DNA of 64,000 nt from Bacteroidales bacterium (GCA_009774765.1 VSOK01000001.1:1-64000); one strand, 5' to 3'. Counted from the stretch's first letter, positions 18,082 through 27,829 are shown. Numbers and translations are program-made. The notes: generated by a model from the sequence alone, not told the origin.

Positions 18082-19384
18082 AATAATTTTTGTTGTGGTG
18101 TCGCTGTGCCTGTGCGTGTTTGCAGATGCGCAGAGCGGCAGTGCGTACGGTGCGTATTCCCCTTATACTGTGTTCGGTATAGGTGATATAAACAAACAGG
18201 GTACTGCCTACAATAAAAGTATGGGAGGCGTCGGTATAGCGGCGAGAAACAAAAGATTCATTAATTATCTTAATCCGGCTGCGATAACCGCCATAGACTC
18301 GTCTTCCTTTATGGCTGATTTCGGTCTTACACAGAAGAATACCATATTCAACCAGAGGCTTGACGGACAGAATCTCAGATCAGGAAACAATATCTTCAAC
18401 ATTTCTGATTTTATTATCAGTTTCCCTATATACAAGTCTTCTGCGTTTATGATCGGTATAACACCTTTCAGTGATGTAGGATACAATTATTCAAGTTACG
18501 AGACTGACAAGGACATCATAGGAAACACCAACAACATAAACAGGACATATTACGGTGAGGGCAGCGTATATCAGCTGTTTGCAGGAGCCGGAGTGACTTT
18601 CTGGAAAAGATTGTCCGTGGGAGCGGAATTCCTCTACTATTTCGGAACCCTTGACAAATCTTCGTATATGGACTATGTTGATTCTTCAATAAGGGATGTC
18701 AATACAGGCTCTACTATACTTGTACGTGGTGTGACAGGCAAGTTCGGTCTTCAGTATGACCAGCCTCTCGGAAATAATGTCAACCTTACTTTGGGTGCGA
18801 CATACAGGTTGAAGACCAATATGAAGGGAAGGACTACCAAATATACATACGCTGAGCTTTCAAGTATACGTGATACTATTTCTCACAGTGTCATGAACAA
18901 TGGCGAGAGGCTTAAGTTCGGTGATGAACTCGGTGTAGGTATTTCTTTGAGGGGAGGTGACAAATGGAGCGTCGAGGTAGATTATCTCAGGTCGGACTGG
19001 AGAAATACCAATATAGGAAATCCTCTTGCTACAGGATTTGATACACACGGATTTACAGCATCCGCTTCACAGTCCATAAGGGCCGGTTTTGAAATTGTGC
19101 CAAACAGGAATGACATCAGATACTATCTCCGCAAATGCGCATACCGTGCAGGAGTATATTATGACCAGTCATACTACAGATACTATGGCAACAGGGTCGA
19201 TGCTGTCGGTGTAACGTTGGGAGTCACTCTTCCTGTGTTCAGATGGTACAACGGAATTTCATTGGGAGTCGACCTCGGACAGCGCGGAAGTCTTAAGTCC
19301 GGTATGGTACGTGAGAGATATATGATGTTCGTAGTCGGATTCAATATCCACGATATATGGTTCCAGAAACCTCGTTATGAATAA
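18062..19384 (+). CDS. Outer-membrane beta-barrel protein (function unassigned)
   Basis: A 440-residue secreted protein. It has a signal peptide of about 24 residues ending ADAQS, then GAYSPYTVFGIGDINKQGTA and NKSMGGVGIA, an arrangement seen in OmpP1/FadL/TodX-like and PorV-like barrels of Bacteroidota, where the mature N-terminus begins SPYS-FG-GD. The rest consists of alternating aromatic and hydrophobic strands (for example LSVGAEFLYYFGTL, VGVTLGVTLPVF) and ends in an aromatic-rich strand. The start overlaps coaX by 20 bp. Substrate or role is unknown; the operon context with lptC and a periplasmic foldase points to envelope function. Confidence 0.8.
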   Translation: MTKSLIKIIFVVVSLCLCVFADAQSGSAYGAYSPYTVFGIGDINKQGTAYNKSMGGVGIAARNKRFINYLNPAAITAIDSSSFMADFGLTQKNTIFNQRLDGQNLRSGNNIFNISDFIISFPIYKSSAFMIGITPFSDVGYNYSSYETDKDIIGNTNNINRTYYGEGSVYQLFAGAGVTFWKRLSVGAEFLYYFGTLDKSSYMDYVDSSIRDVNTGSTILVRGVTGKFGLQYDQPLGNNVNLTLGATYRLKTNMKGRTTKYTYAELSSIRDTISHSVMNNGERLKFGDELGVGISLRGGDKWSVEVDYLRSDWRNTNIGNPLATGFDTHGFTASASQSIRAGFEIVPNRNDIRYYLRKCAYRAGVYYDQSYYRYYGNRVDAVGVTLGVTLPVFRWYNGISLGVDLGQRGSLKSGMVRERYMMFVVGFNIHDIWFQKPRYE

Positions 19385-19401
19385 TTAAAATATTTAGAAT
19401 A

Positions 19402-20721
19402 ATGAAAAGACTTGCTATTTTGTTCTTTACTGCAGTTTTTGTGATGATCAACTGCAATGTGCTTTCAGCACAGGGAAAGTATGGTGCTGACAGTGCTGAT
19501 TGTATCAAATACCTTTCCTATTACAAGGAATATTTCAAGCAGAAAAATTATGATGAGGCGATTCCTCACTGGAGAAATGCTTTCAGGCTTTGTCCTCCTA
19601 CTGCCAATCAGACTATGATTGTGGACGGTACCGCGCTCGTAAGGAACCTTATCAATAAAAACAGGAACAATTCAATCTACAAAGAGGCTCTTGTCGATAC
19701 TCTTATGATGCTTCACGATCTCAGGGCTGAGTATTATCCTAAATATGCTCTTACGGCATACAACAACAAGGGATTGGATATGGTCCAGTATATCCAGAAT
19801 GATAACAAGAGGCTTTATGAGGGTTTCGACCAGATTATCAAGGCCAATAAAGAGAAGACACGTCCTCAGCTTTTCCTTTTCCAGCTAAATGCGGCAGTGG
19901 CTCTCTATAAGGACGGGGTGCTTTCATCTGAGGAGGTTATCAATGAGTATGAGACAGCTATGTCTTATCTTGGTATGATGGAGCAGAATGAGACTATAGA
20001 TAAGCTCAGGAAAGATATTGAAAATATTTTCATTTCCAGCAAAGTGGCAAGCTGTGATAATCTGATAGCTCTTTTCACTCCGAGATATGAAGCCAATCCT
20101 GAGGATGTTGAGCTTGTAAGCAATATAGTAAGAATAATGAGCACAGCGGATGATTGTACTGACAATGACCTTTTCGTGAATGCTGCGACTTCAATGCACA
20201 AGCTTGATCCTTCATACAATTCGGCTTACTTCCTTTACAGGCTTTACAGCTCACAGGGAAATTATGATGAGGCTGTGTCATTTATGCAGGAAGCCATCAA
20301 TTATCCTGAATCAGATGAAGACAAGGATGCTGATCTCTATTTTGAACTTGCTGCATACTGCTTCAAGAACGGCAAGAACATGGCAGCATTGGATTATGCG
20401 ACAAAAGCCTTACAGCTTGACAAAGACAACAGTACTGTAGGAAAGGCATATATGCTTGCCGGTACCATCTGGGGTTCTACAGTATGTAAGGGAAATGAAA
20501 TCGAGACAAGGGCACCTTATTGGGTAGCAGTTGATTATATGAACAAGGCCAAGGCTGCTGACAGTGCTCTTACTGATGAGGCAAACAAATTGATCGCGCA
20601 GTACAGGACATATTTCCCTCAGACTGCCGAGGCATTTATGTATGATCTTCAGGATGGTCAGTCATACACTGTTTCCTGCAACGGTATGAGGGCCACTACG
20701 ACAGTGAGAACCCAGAAATAA
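19402..20721 (+). CDS. Secreted tetratricopeptide-repeat protein
   Basis: A 439-residue protein with a signal peptide of about 23 residues (MKRLAILFFTAVFVMINC...LSAQG). Helical repeats in TPR style are visible around SYYKEYFKQKNYDEAIPHWRNAFRLCPP (residues 36-65) and at about 275-350 (LYSSQGNYDEAVSFMQEAI and ELAAYCFKNGKNMAALDYATKALQLD). Such proteins act as periplasmic scaffolds. It lies 17 bp after the outer-membrane protein gene and 6 bp before lptC, which suggests a shared role in envelope assembly. No enzymatic motif is present. Confidence 0.82.
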   Translation: MKRLAILFFTAVFVMINCNVLSAQGKYGADSADCIKYLSYYKEYFKQKNYDEAIPHWRNAFRLCPPTANQTMIVDGTALVRNLINKNRNNSIYKEALVDTLMMLHDLRAEYYPKYALTAYNNKGLDMVQYIQNDNKRLYEGFDQIIKANKEKTRPQLFLFQLNAAVALYKDGVLSSEEVINEYETAMSYLGMMEQNETIDKLRKDIENIFISSKVASCDNLIALFTPRYEANPEDVELVSNIVRIMSTADDCTDNDLFVNAATSMHKLDPSYNSAYFLYRLYSSQGNYDEAVSFMQEAINYPESDEDKDADLYFELAAYCFKNGKNMAALDYATKALQLDKDNSTVGKAYMLAGTIWGSTVCKGNEIETRAPYWVAVDYMNKAKAADSALTDEANKLIAQYRTYFPQTAEAFMYDLQDGQSYTVSCNGMRATTTVRTQK

Positions 20722-20727
20722 CAGGAA

Positions 20728-21354
20728 TTGGGCAATAAAGCAAATACTATAAGGATGATAGCAACCGCAATTGCGGTTGCTTTCATAGTTTATTCATGCA
20801 AAGGTAAGCTTGATACGACAGGCAAACTTGACCTTGAAGCAGTGCCGGTACAGACAGTAGACGATATGTTCATAGTCCAGACTGAAAACGGACGTCTTCA
20901 GATGAGGATGGAAGCTGAACTTATGGAACGCTATGAAGCGGATACGGTCTCTTATGAACTCTTTCCGAAAGGTATAGCTGTCTTCGGATACAATGAGGAC
21001 AATCTGCTTGAGACAGAGATAACATCGGACAATGCAAGGCATCTGAAATACAAGGACGGGCGTGAGAGTTGGGAGGCGTTCGGAAATGTGGTGGTCCAGA
21101 ACATAATAAAGCAGGAAGTGATGGAGACCGATACCCTGTATTGGGACCGTAAGAATGAGGAAATCTACACTGACTGCTATGTCAAGCTGCATTCACCTCA
21201 GGGATTTATGCAGGGATACGGTATGAGATCTGACCAGAGAGCACGAAACTCAATCATTTTGAATCCTTTTGACAATTTTGCCTTCATAGTTCAGGACAGT
21301 ACTGAGGTTTTGATTGATTCGGTCAATTTTATCGGTCCGCTGCTAAAAAAATAG
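20728..21354 (+). CDS. lptC: LPS export system protein LptC
   Basis: Bitopic or lipid-anchored periplasmic component that hands lipopolysaccharide from LptBFG to LptA. The 208-residue reading starts at TTG 20728 (MGNKANTIRMIATAIAV), which supplies the positive residues before the hydrophobic segment and a lipobox-like FIVYSC. An ATG at 20755 is the alternative start. The body has the repeated beta-strand LptC/OstA pattern (NGRLQMRMEAELMERYE, GIAVFGYNEDNLLETEITSDNARH, WEAFGNVVVQN, EIYTDCYVKLHSPQG). It lies between the TPR gene and the PpiD-like foldase gene. Confidence 0.85.
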   Translation: MGNKANTIRMIATAIAVAFIVYSCKGKLDTTGKLDLEAVPVQTVDDMFIVQTENGRLQMRMEAELMERYEADTVSYELFPKGIAVFGYNEDNLLETEITSDNARHLKYKDGRESWEAFGNVVVQNIIKQEVMETDTLYWDRKNEEIYTDCYVKLHSPQGFMQGYGMRSDQRARNSIILNPFDNFAFIVQDSTEVLIDSVNFIGPLLKK

Positions 21355-21427
21355 TGGTGTTTTGGATGAAAATTGTTATCTTCGCAGCCCATAATATACA
21401 AGCTAATAATTAAAATTACATAAAAAG

Positions 21428-23521
21428 ATGGCGGTTCTTGAAAAAATTCGCGTTAAATTCGGTGTCTTAATCACAGTAGTCATTGCATTGGCTCTGTTGT
21501 CATTCATTATAGACCCGAATACACTCCAGTCTGTATCTGATTCGATGTCTTCCAAATATGATGTCGGAGAAATAAACGGAAAATCCATATCTTATCAGGA
21601 CTTTCAGAATGATATAGAGGAATTTACTACAATCAATGAGATAATCAGCGGCGGTGCCGTTCAGAGTGAGCAGCAGCAGGAAATGATAAGGAATGCTGCG
21701 TGGCAGTCTCTTGTAGACAGGTATCTTTTCATCAAGAATGCACGCGCTGCAGGTATTGAGGTAGGAGAGGCTGAAATGCTTAACCTGACTACAGGTGATA
21801 TGGTTTCCCCTATAATTGCACAGAATCCTGTTTTCTGTGACGAGAACGGAAACTTCTCAAAAGAAAGACTCGTAAGCTTTGTGCAGAATATGCACGATGA
21901 TGAGACAGGTAATCTCAAAATCTATTGGGACTATATCCAGAATACTATATACACTCAGCAGTATTATGCAAAATACGGTTCTCTGTTCACCCAGAGCAAT
22001 TTTACCAATCCTCTTATGATGACAAACAAGATAGAGGACAACAACAATACTACTGACGTTGAATTTGTAATGGTTCCTTTCGGGTATGCACAGGACACTA
22101 CGATAGTGGTTTCTGACAGCGAGATAAAGAAATATTACAAGTCACACAAGGATTTCTACAAGCAGGCTGCAAGCAGGGATATTGAATATGTTGTATTTGA
22201 GGTTGAACCTTCTGAGGCTGATATTACAGCTGCTACTGTCGAGGTGAATGGACTTCACGATGAGTTTGCCGAGACTGACAATATGAAGAGTTTCCTTCTC
22301 AGGAATTCAGAAAGACAGCTTTCTGACCGTTATTACAAGAAAGGCGAGCTGAATACTGTTTTCTCTGATATTGACAAATTCGTCTTCAGTTCAAAGACAG
22401 GTGATATTTCCCCTGTATACAAGAAAGACAATGTCTTCTATGCTGCTAAGGTTATGGATACCAAGATGCTTCCGGATTCAGTGTATGTAAGACATATTCT
22501 CCTTCAGGGAGAGGATGCAGCTCTTGCTGACAGCCTTGTGACTGTACTTAAGAAAGGTACTGACAAGTTTGCGAATGTTGCGGCACTCTATTCAGCTGAC
22601 CAGAACACGAATGCTCCTGAAAGAGGTGATATAGGCTGGATGACTCAGAATTATATGATTCCTGGTATGGAATCGGTAATGACTGCCAAGACCGGTGAAA
22701 TTTATACTCTTGATACTCAGTATGGTACTCATATAGTCGAGGTTACTCGCAAGACAGCTCCTATTGAGAAGAAGCAGGTGGCTATACTTGAAAAATCAAT
22801 CATTGCAAGCAAGGCTACATACAATGACTATTATTCAAAAGCCAATGTACTTGCTACCAAGGCTGCAGGAAAGTACGAATCATTCAAAAATGCTGTTGCT
22901 GAGGAGGGTCTTTATGCTCACCCTGTAAACAGAATGCTTGAGGGTACTGACCGTCTCGGTTCTATTGACCATACCAAGGAGATTACAAGATGGGCATTTG
23001 ACGCCAAGAAAGGAAAGGTTTCGAATATCATCACAGTAAACAACAACTATTTCTTTGTCGTAGCTGTAAAGGATATTCACAAAGAGGGATATGCAACTGT
23101 TGCAGAGGTCGCTCCGCGTATCAGAAATATCATTTATGCTGAGAAATTGGGCGAAAAGAAAGCGGCTGAGGTTGCTGAAAAGATAGAAGGTCTCGGAAGT
23201 ATGTCTGCAATCGCAGAGGCTCTCGGTACCACTGTAAGCACCAAGGACAATATCACTTTCGCTTCACTTACTTCACAGGGACTTGACCCTAAGTTCATCG
23301 GAGCTGTTTCAGTGGCTGAGCCTGGCGTGATAAGCAAGCCTCTTGCAGGAAATATCGGAGTGTATGTATATAAGGTGACAGGTCACGATACAGGTGCGTT
23401 CTTCACTGAGGATGATGCAAAGGCACGTGATTCACAGATGTCACAGTACAGTCTCCAGATGCTTATGCCTGTGATGCTCGATGATGCTGATGTAAAGGAC
23501 AACAGGGCTCGTTTCTTCTAA
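21428..23521 (+). CDS. PpiD/SurA-like periplasmic peptidylprolyl isomerase
   Basis: Membrane-anchored folding factor for outer-membrane proteins. The 697-residue protein has an N-terminal transmembrane helix (GVLITVVIALALLSFII, residues 12-28), a SurA_N-like helical region in which an expected substrate-binding chaperone domain follows, and a parvulin domain at about 350-440 (YVRHILLQGEDAALADSLV...GDIGWMTQNYMIPGMESVM). A second, degenerate parvulin-like segment lies near 520-600. It is the last gene of the coaX operon. Its stop overlaps the stop of the convergent EEP gene by 4 bp, and the terminator lies inside that gene. Confidence 0.9.
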   Translation: MAVLEKIRVKFGVLITVVIALALLSFIIDPNTLQSVSDSMSSKYDVGEINGKSISYQDFQNDIEEFTTINEIISGGAVQSEQQQEMIRNAAWQSLVDRYLFIKNARAAGIEVGEAEMLNLTTGDMVSPIIAQNPVFCDENGNFSKERLVSFVQNMHDDETGNLKIYWDYIQNTIYTQQYYAKYGSLFTQSNFTNPLMMTNKIEDNNNTTDVEFVMVPFGYAQDTTIVVSDSEIKKYYKSHKDFYKQAASRDIEYVVFEVEPSEADITAATVEVNGLHDEFAETDNMKSFLLRNSERQLSDRYYKKGELNTVFSDIDKFVFSSKTGDISPVYKKDNVFYAAKVMDTKMLPDSVYVRHILLQGEDAALADSLVTVLKKGTDKFANVAALYSADQNTNAPERGDIGWMTQNYMIPGMESVMTAKTGEIYTLDTQYGTHIVEVTRKTAPIEKKQVAILEKSIIASKATYNDYYSKANVLATKAAGKYESFKNAVAEEGLYAHPVNRMLEGTDRLGSIDHTKEITRWAFDAKKGKVSNIITVNNNYFFVVAVKDIHKEGYATVAEVAPRIRNIIYAEKLGEKKAAEVAEKIEGLGSMSAIAEALGTTVSTKDNITFASLTSQGLDPKFIGAVSVAEPGVISKPLAGNIGVYVYKVTGHDTGAFFTEDDAKARDSQMSQYSLQMLMPVMLDDADVKDNRARFF

Positions 23522-24546
23522 AAGGACGGTTCTGACAGAATATGTGATCGGCCTGGCTGTTGTTCAGTCAGGCCGATTTTCAGTATTATGGGGCAATGGT
23601 CGCTGACTCCTCCTTCATACTTTGGTCCTGAATATGTCCTGAGAGGTTTCAATCCTCCGTATGTCCTGTCTGCGGTCATAAGAAAAGGAGGATACAATAT
23701 CGACATTCTGCAATGTCCTTCAAGCTGATTGGACACTATGAACATATCTATGAGATCCCATCTGCCTTTGTATCTTATGGTTCCCTCTCCTTTGCTGTAC
23801 AGTTCCGAAGACATATTTGTCATATTGTCCTCCAGTATTGAAAAAAGCCCGTTGTCCGGCGTGTCATTGAAATCTCCCATTGCTATTATATCGATTCCTG
23901 TGTATTCCGACCTTATGGAATCACAAATGCTTTTGAGCCGTCTCATTGCTGTTTCCCTCTTTGGTCTGGATGATGATGCGCCGCTGAATTTGGATGGATG
24001 ATGGTTTACTATAAATGCCGTCAAATGTCCTGTTTTTCGGTTTTTAAGTGTTACGCACAGAATATCCCTGGTATTTGCCGGATCGCCTGAAGAATTGGTT
24101 ATTCTGCACGGTTTTGAAGCTGTTTTTTCAAATATGTCATTCCTGTATATAAGCGCTACATCTATTCCTCTGGGGTCGGATGAATCATAATGTACAATCC
24201 TGTAGTCTGATTTTTTCAACGGTCCGGAATTTATTATTGATTTCAATACAAACAGGTTTTCCACTTCCGCGAATCCTGCCACATCCGGAATATTGCCGTA
24301 TATGTCCTTTATCCATAAGACTGTCTTTGCTATGGCATTGCACTTTGCATAGAATCTGCTTCCGGTCCATCTCCTTTCGCCTTCCGGTGAGAATTCCCTG
24401 TCACTGTCGTTTTTTCCTTCGTCTTTGAAGTCGAAGAAATTTTCAATGTTCCAGAACATCACGATGTTTTCCTTTTCATTTCCTTCCTGTGCTGAGGCTG
24501 CTGTATGGAGCAGTATCAGAATTGCTGAATATATAATTCCCTTCAT
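23518..24546 (-). CDS. Secreted endonuclease/exonuclease/phosphatase (EEP) family protein
   Basis: Member of the DNase I-like metallo-phosphodiesterase fold. I choose the ATG ending at 24546 (MKGIIYSAILILLHTAASAQ), which gives a clean signal peptide and 342 residues. Active-site segments are MFWNIENFFD (Asn and Glu for metal), AEVEN, IVNHHPSKFSG, MGDFNDTPDN (Asp, Asn) and GVSDHCPIILKI (Asp, His). It is exported to the periplasm or surface. Substrate cannot be read from sequence; extracellular DNA, phospholipid heads or phosphoesters are all possible. It overlaps the PpiD-like gene tail-to-tail and is divergent from ychF. Confidence 0.9.
   Translation of the reverse strand: MKGIIYSAILILLHTAASAQEGNEKENIVMFWNIENFFDFKDEGKNDSDREFSPEGERRWTGSRFYAKCNAIAKTVLWIKDIYGNIPDVAGFAEVENLFVLKSIINSGPLKKSDYRIVHYDSSDPRGIDVALIYRNDIFEKTASKPCRITNSSGDPANTRDILCVTLKNRKTGHLTAFIVNHHPSKFSGASSSRPKRETAMRRLKSICDSIRSEYTGIDIIAMGDFNDTPDNGLFSILEDNMTNMSSELYSKGEGTIRYKGRWDLIDMFIVSNQLEGHCRMSILYPPFLMTADRTYGGLKPLRTYSGPKYEGGVSDHCPIILKIGLTEQQPGRSHILSEPSF
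23548..23580 (+). terminator. Terminator of the coaX-ppiD-like operon, inside the opposing gene
   Basis: Stem TCGGCCTG (23548-23555) pairs with CAGGCCGA (23569-23576), with inner CTG/CAG pairing, then TTTT. It lies 27 bp past the foldase stop but within the last codons of the convergent EEP gene, so the C-terminal residues of that protein are constrained by an RNA hairpin. Confidence 0.75.
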
Positions 24547-24643
24547 ATTTTTCAATGTCTGCACAACAGGTGGCAATATTGTCATTTCTGTTATAAAACA
24601 TCTTCAGAAAAAGAAAAATTACATATAAAAAAGAGAAAATTCT

Positions 24644-24651
24644 TAAATTTG
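24644..24651 (+). promoter_or_regulatory. -7 box for ychF
   Basis: TAAATTTG, an exact TAnnTTTG match followed by CGGC, 50 bases before the ychF ATG. No clear -33 element. Confidence 0.45.
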
Positions 24652-24700
24652 CGGCCTGTCTTTCAGAAAATCATACTGTAAAATTTTAAAATAGAATATT

Positions 24701-25804
24701 ATGTCATTGAAATGCGGTATAGTGGGGCTTCCGAATGTAGGAAAATCTACACTTTTCAACTGTGTCAGTTCAGGAAAAGCACAGAGCGCGAATTTTCCTT
24801 TCTGTACCATAGAACCTAATATAGGTTCGACGATAGTACCTGACAAACGTCTTGAAGAACTTGAAAAGCTGTGCAATCCTAAACGTGTGGTGCCTGCAAC
24901 AGTCGAAATAGTGGATATAGCCGGTCTTGTGAAAGGAGCGAGCAGGGGAGAAGGCCTCGGCAACCAGTTTCTTGCGAATATCCGTGAGACTGATGCAATT
25001 CTTCACGTGCTGCGGTGCTTTGATGATCCGAATATAGTGCACGTAGACGGCAGTGTGGATCCTGTCAGGGACAAGGAAGTCATTGATATGGAGCTTCAGC
25101 TGAAAGATCTTGAAACGGTTGAAAACCGCCTTGCAAAAGTACAGAAACAGGCTCAGGCAGGAGGAGACAAGAGTGCGAAAAGGCTGTTTGAACTGCTTTT
25201 GAAATATAAGGCTGTGCTTGAGCAGGGTAAATCCTGCAGGACTGTTGAACTTGACAATCCTGAAGACCAGCAGCTTGCAAAGGAACTATTCCTGCTTACC
25301 AACAAGCCTATCATGTATGTATGCAACGTTGACGAGTCGTCTGCGGCGAAAGGGAATGAATATGTGGAGAAGGTACGTGAGGCTGTAAAGGATGAGAATG
25401 CTGAAATACTTGTGATTGCCGCAAAGATAGAGTCTGATATAGCTGAATTTGAGACATACGAGGAAAGGCAGATGTTTCTGGAAGAGATGGGGCTTGAGGA
25501 GTCGGGAGTCGTGAGACTTATCCAGAGTGCATATTCTCTTCTTAATCTGCAGACATTCTTTACTGCCGGTGCGGATGAATGTCGTGCGTGGACTATAAAC
25601 AAAGGGGACAAGGCACCTAAGGCTGCAGGTGTGATCCATACGGATTTCGAGAAGGGGTTCATACGTGCTGAAGTCATAAAATATGAAGATTTCATTTCCC
25701 TCAAATCGGAGTCTGCCTGCCGCGCCGCCGGAAAACTCGGTATAGAAGGAAAAGAGTATGTGGTTGAGGATGGAGACATTATGCACTTCCTGTTCAACGT
25801 ATAA
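24701..25804 (+). CDS. ychF: Redox-responsive ATPase YchF (Obg-like ATPase)
   Basis: Universally conserved P-loop protein of the Obg family that prefers ATP and binds ribosomes. The 367-residue protein has G1 GLPNVGKST, the switch region FPFCTIEPN, the G3 equivalent DIAGLVKGAS, the altered G4 NVDE (in place of NKxD, the reason for ATP preference), and a C-terminal TGS domain from about residue 280 (LLNLQTFFTAGADECRAWTI). It is monocistronic, and the 145-bp gap to galK holds only a 7-bp stem and the galK promoter. Confidence 0.96.
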   Translation: MSLKCGIVGLPNVGKSTLFNCVSSGKAQSANFPFCTIEPNIGSTIVPDKRLEELEKLCNPKRVVPATVEIVDIAGLVKGASRGEGLGNQFLANIRETDAILHVLRCFDDPNIVHVDGSVDPVRDKEVIDMELQLKDLETVENRLAKVQKQAQAGGDKSAKRLFELLLKYKAVLEQGKSCRTVELDNPEDQQLAKELFLLTNKPIMYVCNVDESSAAKGNEYVEKVREAVKDENAEILVIAAKIESDIAEFETYEERQMFLEEMGLEESGVVRLIQSAYSLLNLQTFFTAGADECRAWTINKGDKAPKAAGVIHTDFEKGFIRAEVIKYEDFISLKSESACRAAGKLGIEGKEYVVEDGDIMHFLFNV

Positions 25805-25891
25805 TATTTACATTTCAAGCCGGACTATGAAGTCCGGAGCATTACGGAGTAAACAACGGTTAAAAATATTGGCAAATAAAGCTGATAAAAG

Positions 25892-25921
25892 TTGTTTTGT
25901 CTTTACTATTTGATAACTTTG
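25892..25921 (+). promoter_or_regulatory. Promoter of galK
   Basis: TTG (25892-25894), a 19-base spacer, then TAACTTTG (25914-25921), an exact TAnnTTTG match, ending 28 bases before the galK ATG. Confidence 0.6.
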
Positions 25922-25949
25922 AAGTCGCAAAAACAAAACAAACATTGAT

Positions 25950-27083
25950 ATGAAATCAAGAATAGCTGAAAAATTCAAAACATTATTCGGTACTGAAGGA
26001 GATTTTTTTGCTTCTGCCGGTAGGATCAATCTTATCGGAGAGCATACTGACTATAACGGAGGTTTCGTATTCCCTGGTGCTATAGACAAGGGAATGATAG
26101 CTGAAATCAAACTCAACGGAACGGACAAGGTATGTGCTTTCGCACTTGATCTTGATGAATATGTGGAGTTCGGTCTCAACGAGGAGGATGCTCCTTCTCA
26201 GAGCTGGGCTCGTTATATCTTCGGTGTATGCCGTGAGATCATCAAAAGGGGAGGTAAAATCTCAGGATTCAATACTGTATTTGCTGGAGATGTTCCTCTC
26301 GGAGCAGGAATGTCCTCTTCTGCGGCATTGGAAAGTACATTTGCCTTTGCATTGAACAGTCTGTTTGATCTCGGTATAGACAAATTTGAGCTGGCAAAGA
26401 TAGGTCAGAGCACAGAACACAATTACTGTGGAGTGAAATGCGGTATTATGGACCAGTTCGCTTCTGTTTTCGGCAAGGCCGGCAACCTTATGCGTCTTGA
26501 CTGCAGATCTATGGAGTTTGAATATTTCCCGTTTGATCCTGCAAGCCACGGATACCGTCTTGTGTTGCTCAATTCCTGTGTAAAACACGAATTGGTAGGT
26601 TCTCCTTACAACGACCGCAGGGCTTCCTGTGAGCGTGTGGCCAAAGCGTTGGGACAGGAATTCCTTCGTGGTGCCACTATGGAACAGCTTGATTCTGTAA
26701 AGGACCGGATTTCAGAAGAGGATTATAAACGTGCAAGATATGTGATAGGTGAGGAGCAGCGTGTTCTTGATGTATGTGATGCACTGAACAAAGGTGACTA
26801 TGATACTGTAGGAAAACGTATGTATGAGACTCACTGGGGTATGTCAAAAGACTATGAGGTATCTTGCGAAGAGCTTGATTTCCTTGCTGAGACAGCTGAA
26901 AAATACGGTGTTACAGGTTCACGTATTATGGGGGGAGGTTTCGGAGGATGTACAATCAACCTCGTCAAGTCAGAGCTTTATGACAGTTTCATAGAGAATG
27001 CGAAAAAAGAATTTGCCGATAAGTTCGGTCATGAGCCTAAGGTGATTGACGTTGTCATTTCCGACGGAGCGCGTATGCTTTAA
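25950..27083 (+). CDS. galK: Galactokinase
   Basis: GHMP kinase that makes galactose-1-phosphate from alpha-D-galactose and ATP. The 377-residue protein has the galactokinase signature GRINLIGEHTDYNGG, the phosphate loop PLGAGMSSSAALE, the catalytic aspartate region GVKCGIMDQFAS, and the C-terminal GGGFGGCTINL. It is transcribed alone. The mutarotase gene galM lies 11 kb downstream, and no galactose transporter, galT or galE is adjacent, so the Leloir genes are scattered. Confidence 0.96.
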   Translation: MKSRIAEKFKTLFGTEGDFFASAGRINLIGEHTDYNGGFVFPGAIDKGMIAEIKLNGTDKVCAFALDLDEYVEFGLNEEDAPSQSWARYIFGVCREIIKRGGKISGFNTVFAGDVPLGAGMSSSAALESTFAFALNSLFDLGIDKFELAKIGQSTEHNYCGVKCGIMDQFASVFGKAGNLMRLDCRSMEFEYFPFDPASHGYRLVLLNSCVKHELVGSPYNDRRASCERVAKALGQEFLRGATMEQLDSVKDRISEEDYKRARYVIGEEQRVLDVCDALNKGDYDTVGKRMYETHWGMSKDYEVSCEELDFLAETAEKYGVTGSRIMGGGFGGCTINLVKSELYDSFIENAKKEFADKFGHEPKVIDVVISDGARML

Positions 27084-27105
27084 AAATAAGTGGATAATAT
27101 AATGG

Positions 27106-27149
27106 AATTTCCCCGAAGATCTTTGTACAATCTTCGGGGAAATTTTTAT
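27106..27149 (+). terminator. Terminator between galK and the CpXC gene
   Basis: A perfect 15-bp stem (27106-27120 with 27130-27144, arm AATTTCCCCGAAGAT), 9-nt loop, then a T-rich tract. It serves galK and possibly also the convergent CpXC gene. Confidence 0.85.
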
Positions 27150-27166
27150 TTGTTTGACATCCGTTT

Positions 27167-27829
27167 TTATCTCATTTTGGAAGAGAGCCATTCCGAGTCT
27201 ATCTTCTCGAATCCTTCATCTGGTTTTATGTGCGGATTGCGCTCAAGTATTCCGAGGCAGTCTTCGTAGACATTGAAACCTACATCAGCTCCTATCATTC
27301 TGCCTTCGTATGGATACATGAATGTCATAACCCTCTCGTTGTCTTCTCCGGAGATTCTGTAGAAATGGAACGGGGAAGTCATTATCGATGCTGCTTTTTC
27401 ATTGTTTTCCATCTTTGAGGCAATCTCCATCTTTGTGACATATTTGCACATTTCAAGCACGACGTCATCAAGACCGGATTCATTGACGAGGACCTTTTCC
27501 ATAAGGCTTCCCATATCGGTCACGCGTCTCAGAGTATATCCTCCCATCGCTTTTGTGTGGTTGGATATCGCCTTCATCTGACTCTCTGATACATCTCCTT
27601 CTGGCACTAACCATACCATCAGTTTCTTTTCAGGATCGTGATAGAGTGTTTCATATCGTGCCAGGTTTACCTGTCCGCAGTGAGGGCATTCCCAGAGGAA
27701 CAGGGAGCCGTCCTTGACTTTTTCCTTAAGCTGTGGGTCTTCTGATGTGTTGATGCTTCTATATACTTTTATCGTGTTCTGCTGTCCGCATTTGCTGCAG
27801 GGTGCTTTTCCTTCTGTGACAATTGACAT
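27167..27829 (-). CDS. CpXC-domain zinc-binding protein
   Basis: A 220-residue cytoplasmic protein with two zinc-ribbon-like knuckles, CSKCG (about residues 10-14) and CPHCG (about 50-54), separated by the stretch typical of the CpXC domain (SLFLWECPHCGQVNLARYE). The following region (LMVWLVPEG...) also fits the family. The C-terminal half is helical with no recognisable motif. Function is unknown for the family. It stands alone between convergent galK and the divergent YeiH-type gene, with its own -7 box. Confidence 0.8.
   Translation of the reverse strand: MSIVTEGKAPCSKCGQQNTIKVYRSINTSEDPQLKEKVKDGSLFLWECPHCGQVNLARYETLYHDPEKKLMVWLVPEGDVSESQMKAISNHTKAMGGYTLRRVTDMGSLMEKVLVNESGLDDVVLEMCKYVTKMEIASKMENNEKAASIMTSPFHFYRISGEDNERVMTFMYPYEGRMIGADVGFNVYEDCLGILERNPHIKPDEGFEKIDSEWLSSKMR

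Noticed and set aside
25820..25837. Hairpin CCGGACT-ATGA-AGTCCGG after ychF as a terminator
   Set aside because: The stem has only 7 bp and no T-run follows on either strand, so I did not call it.
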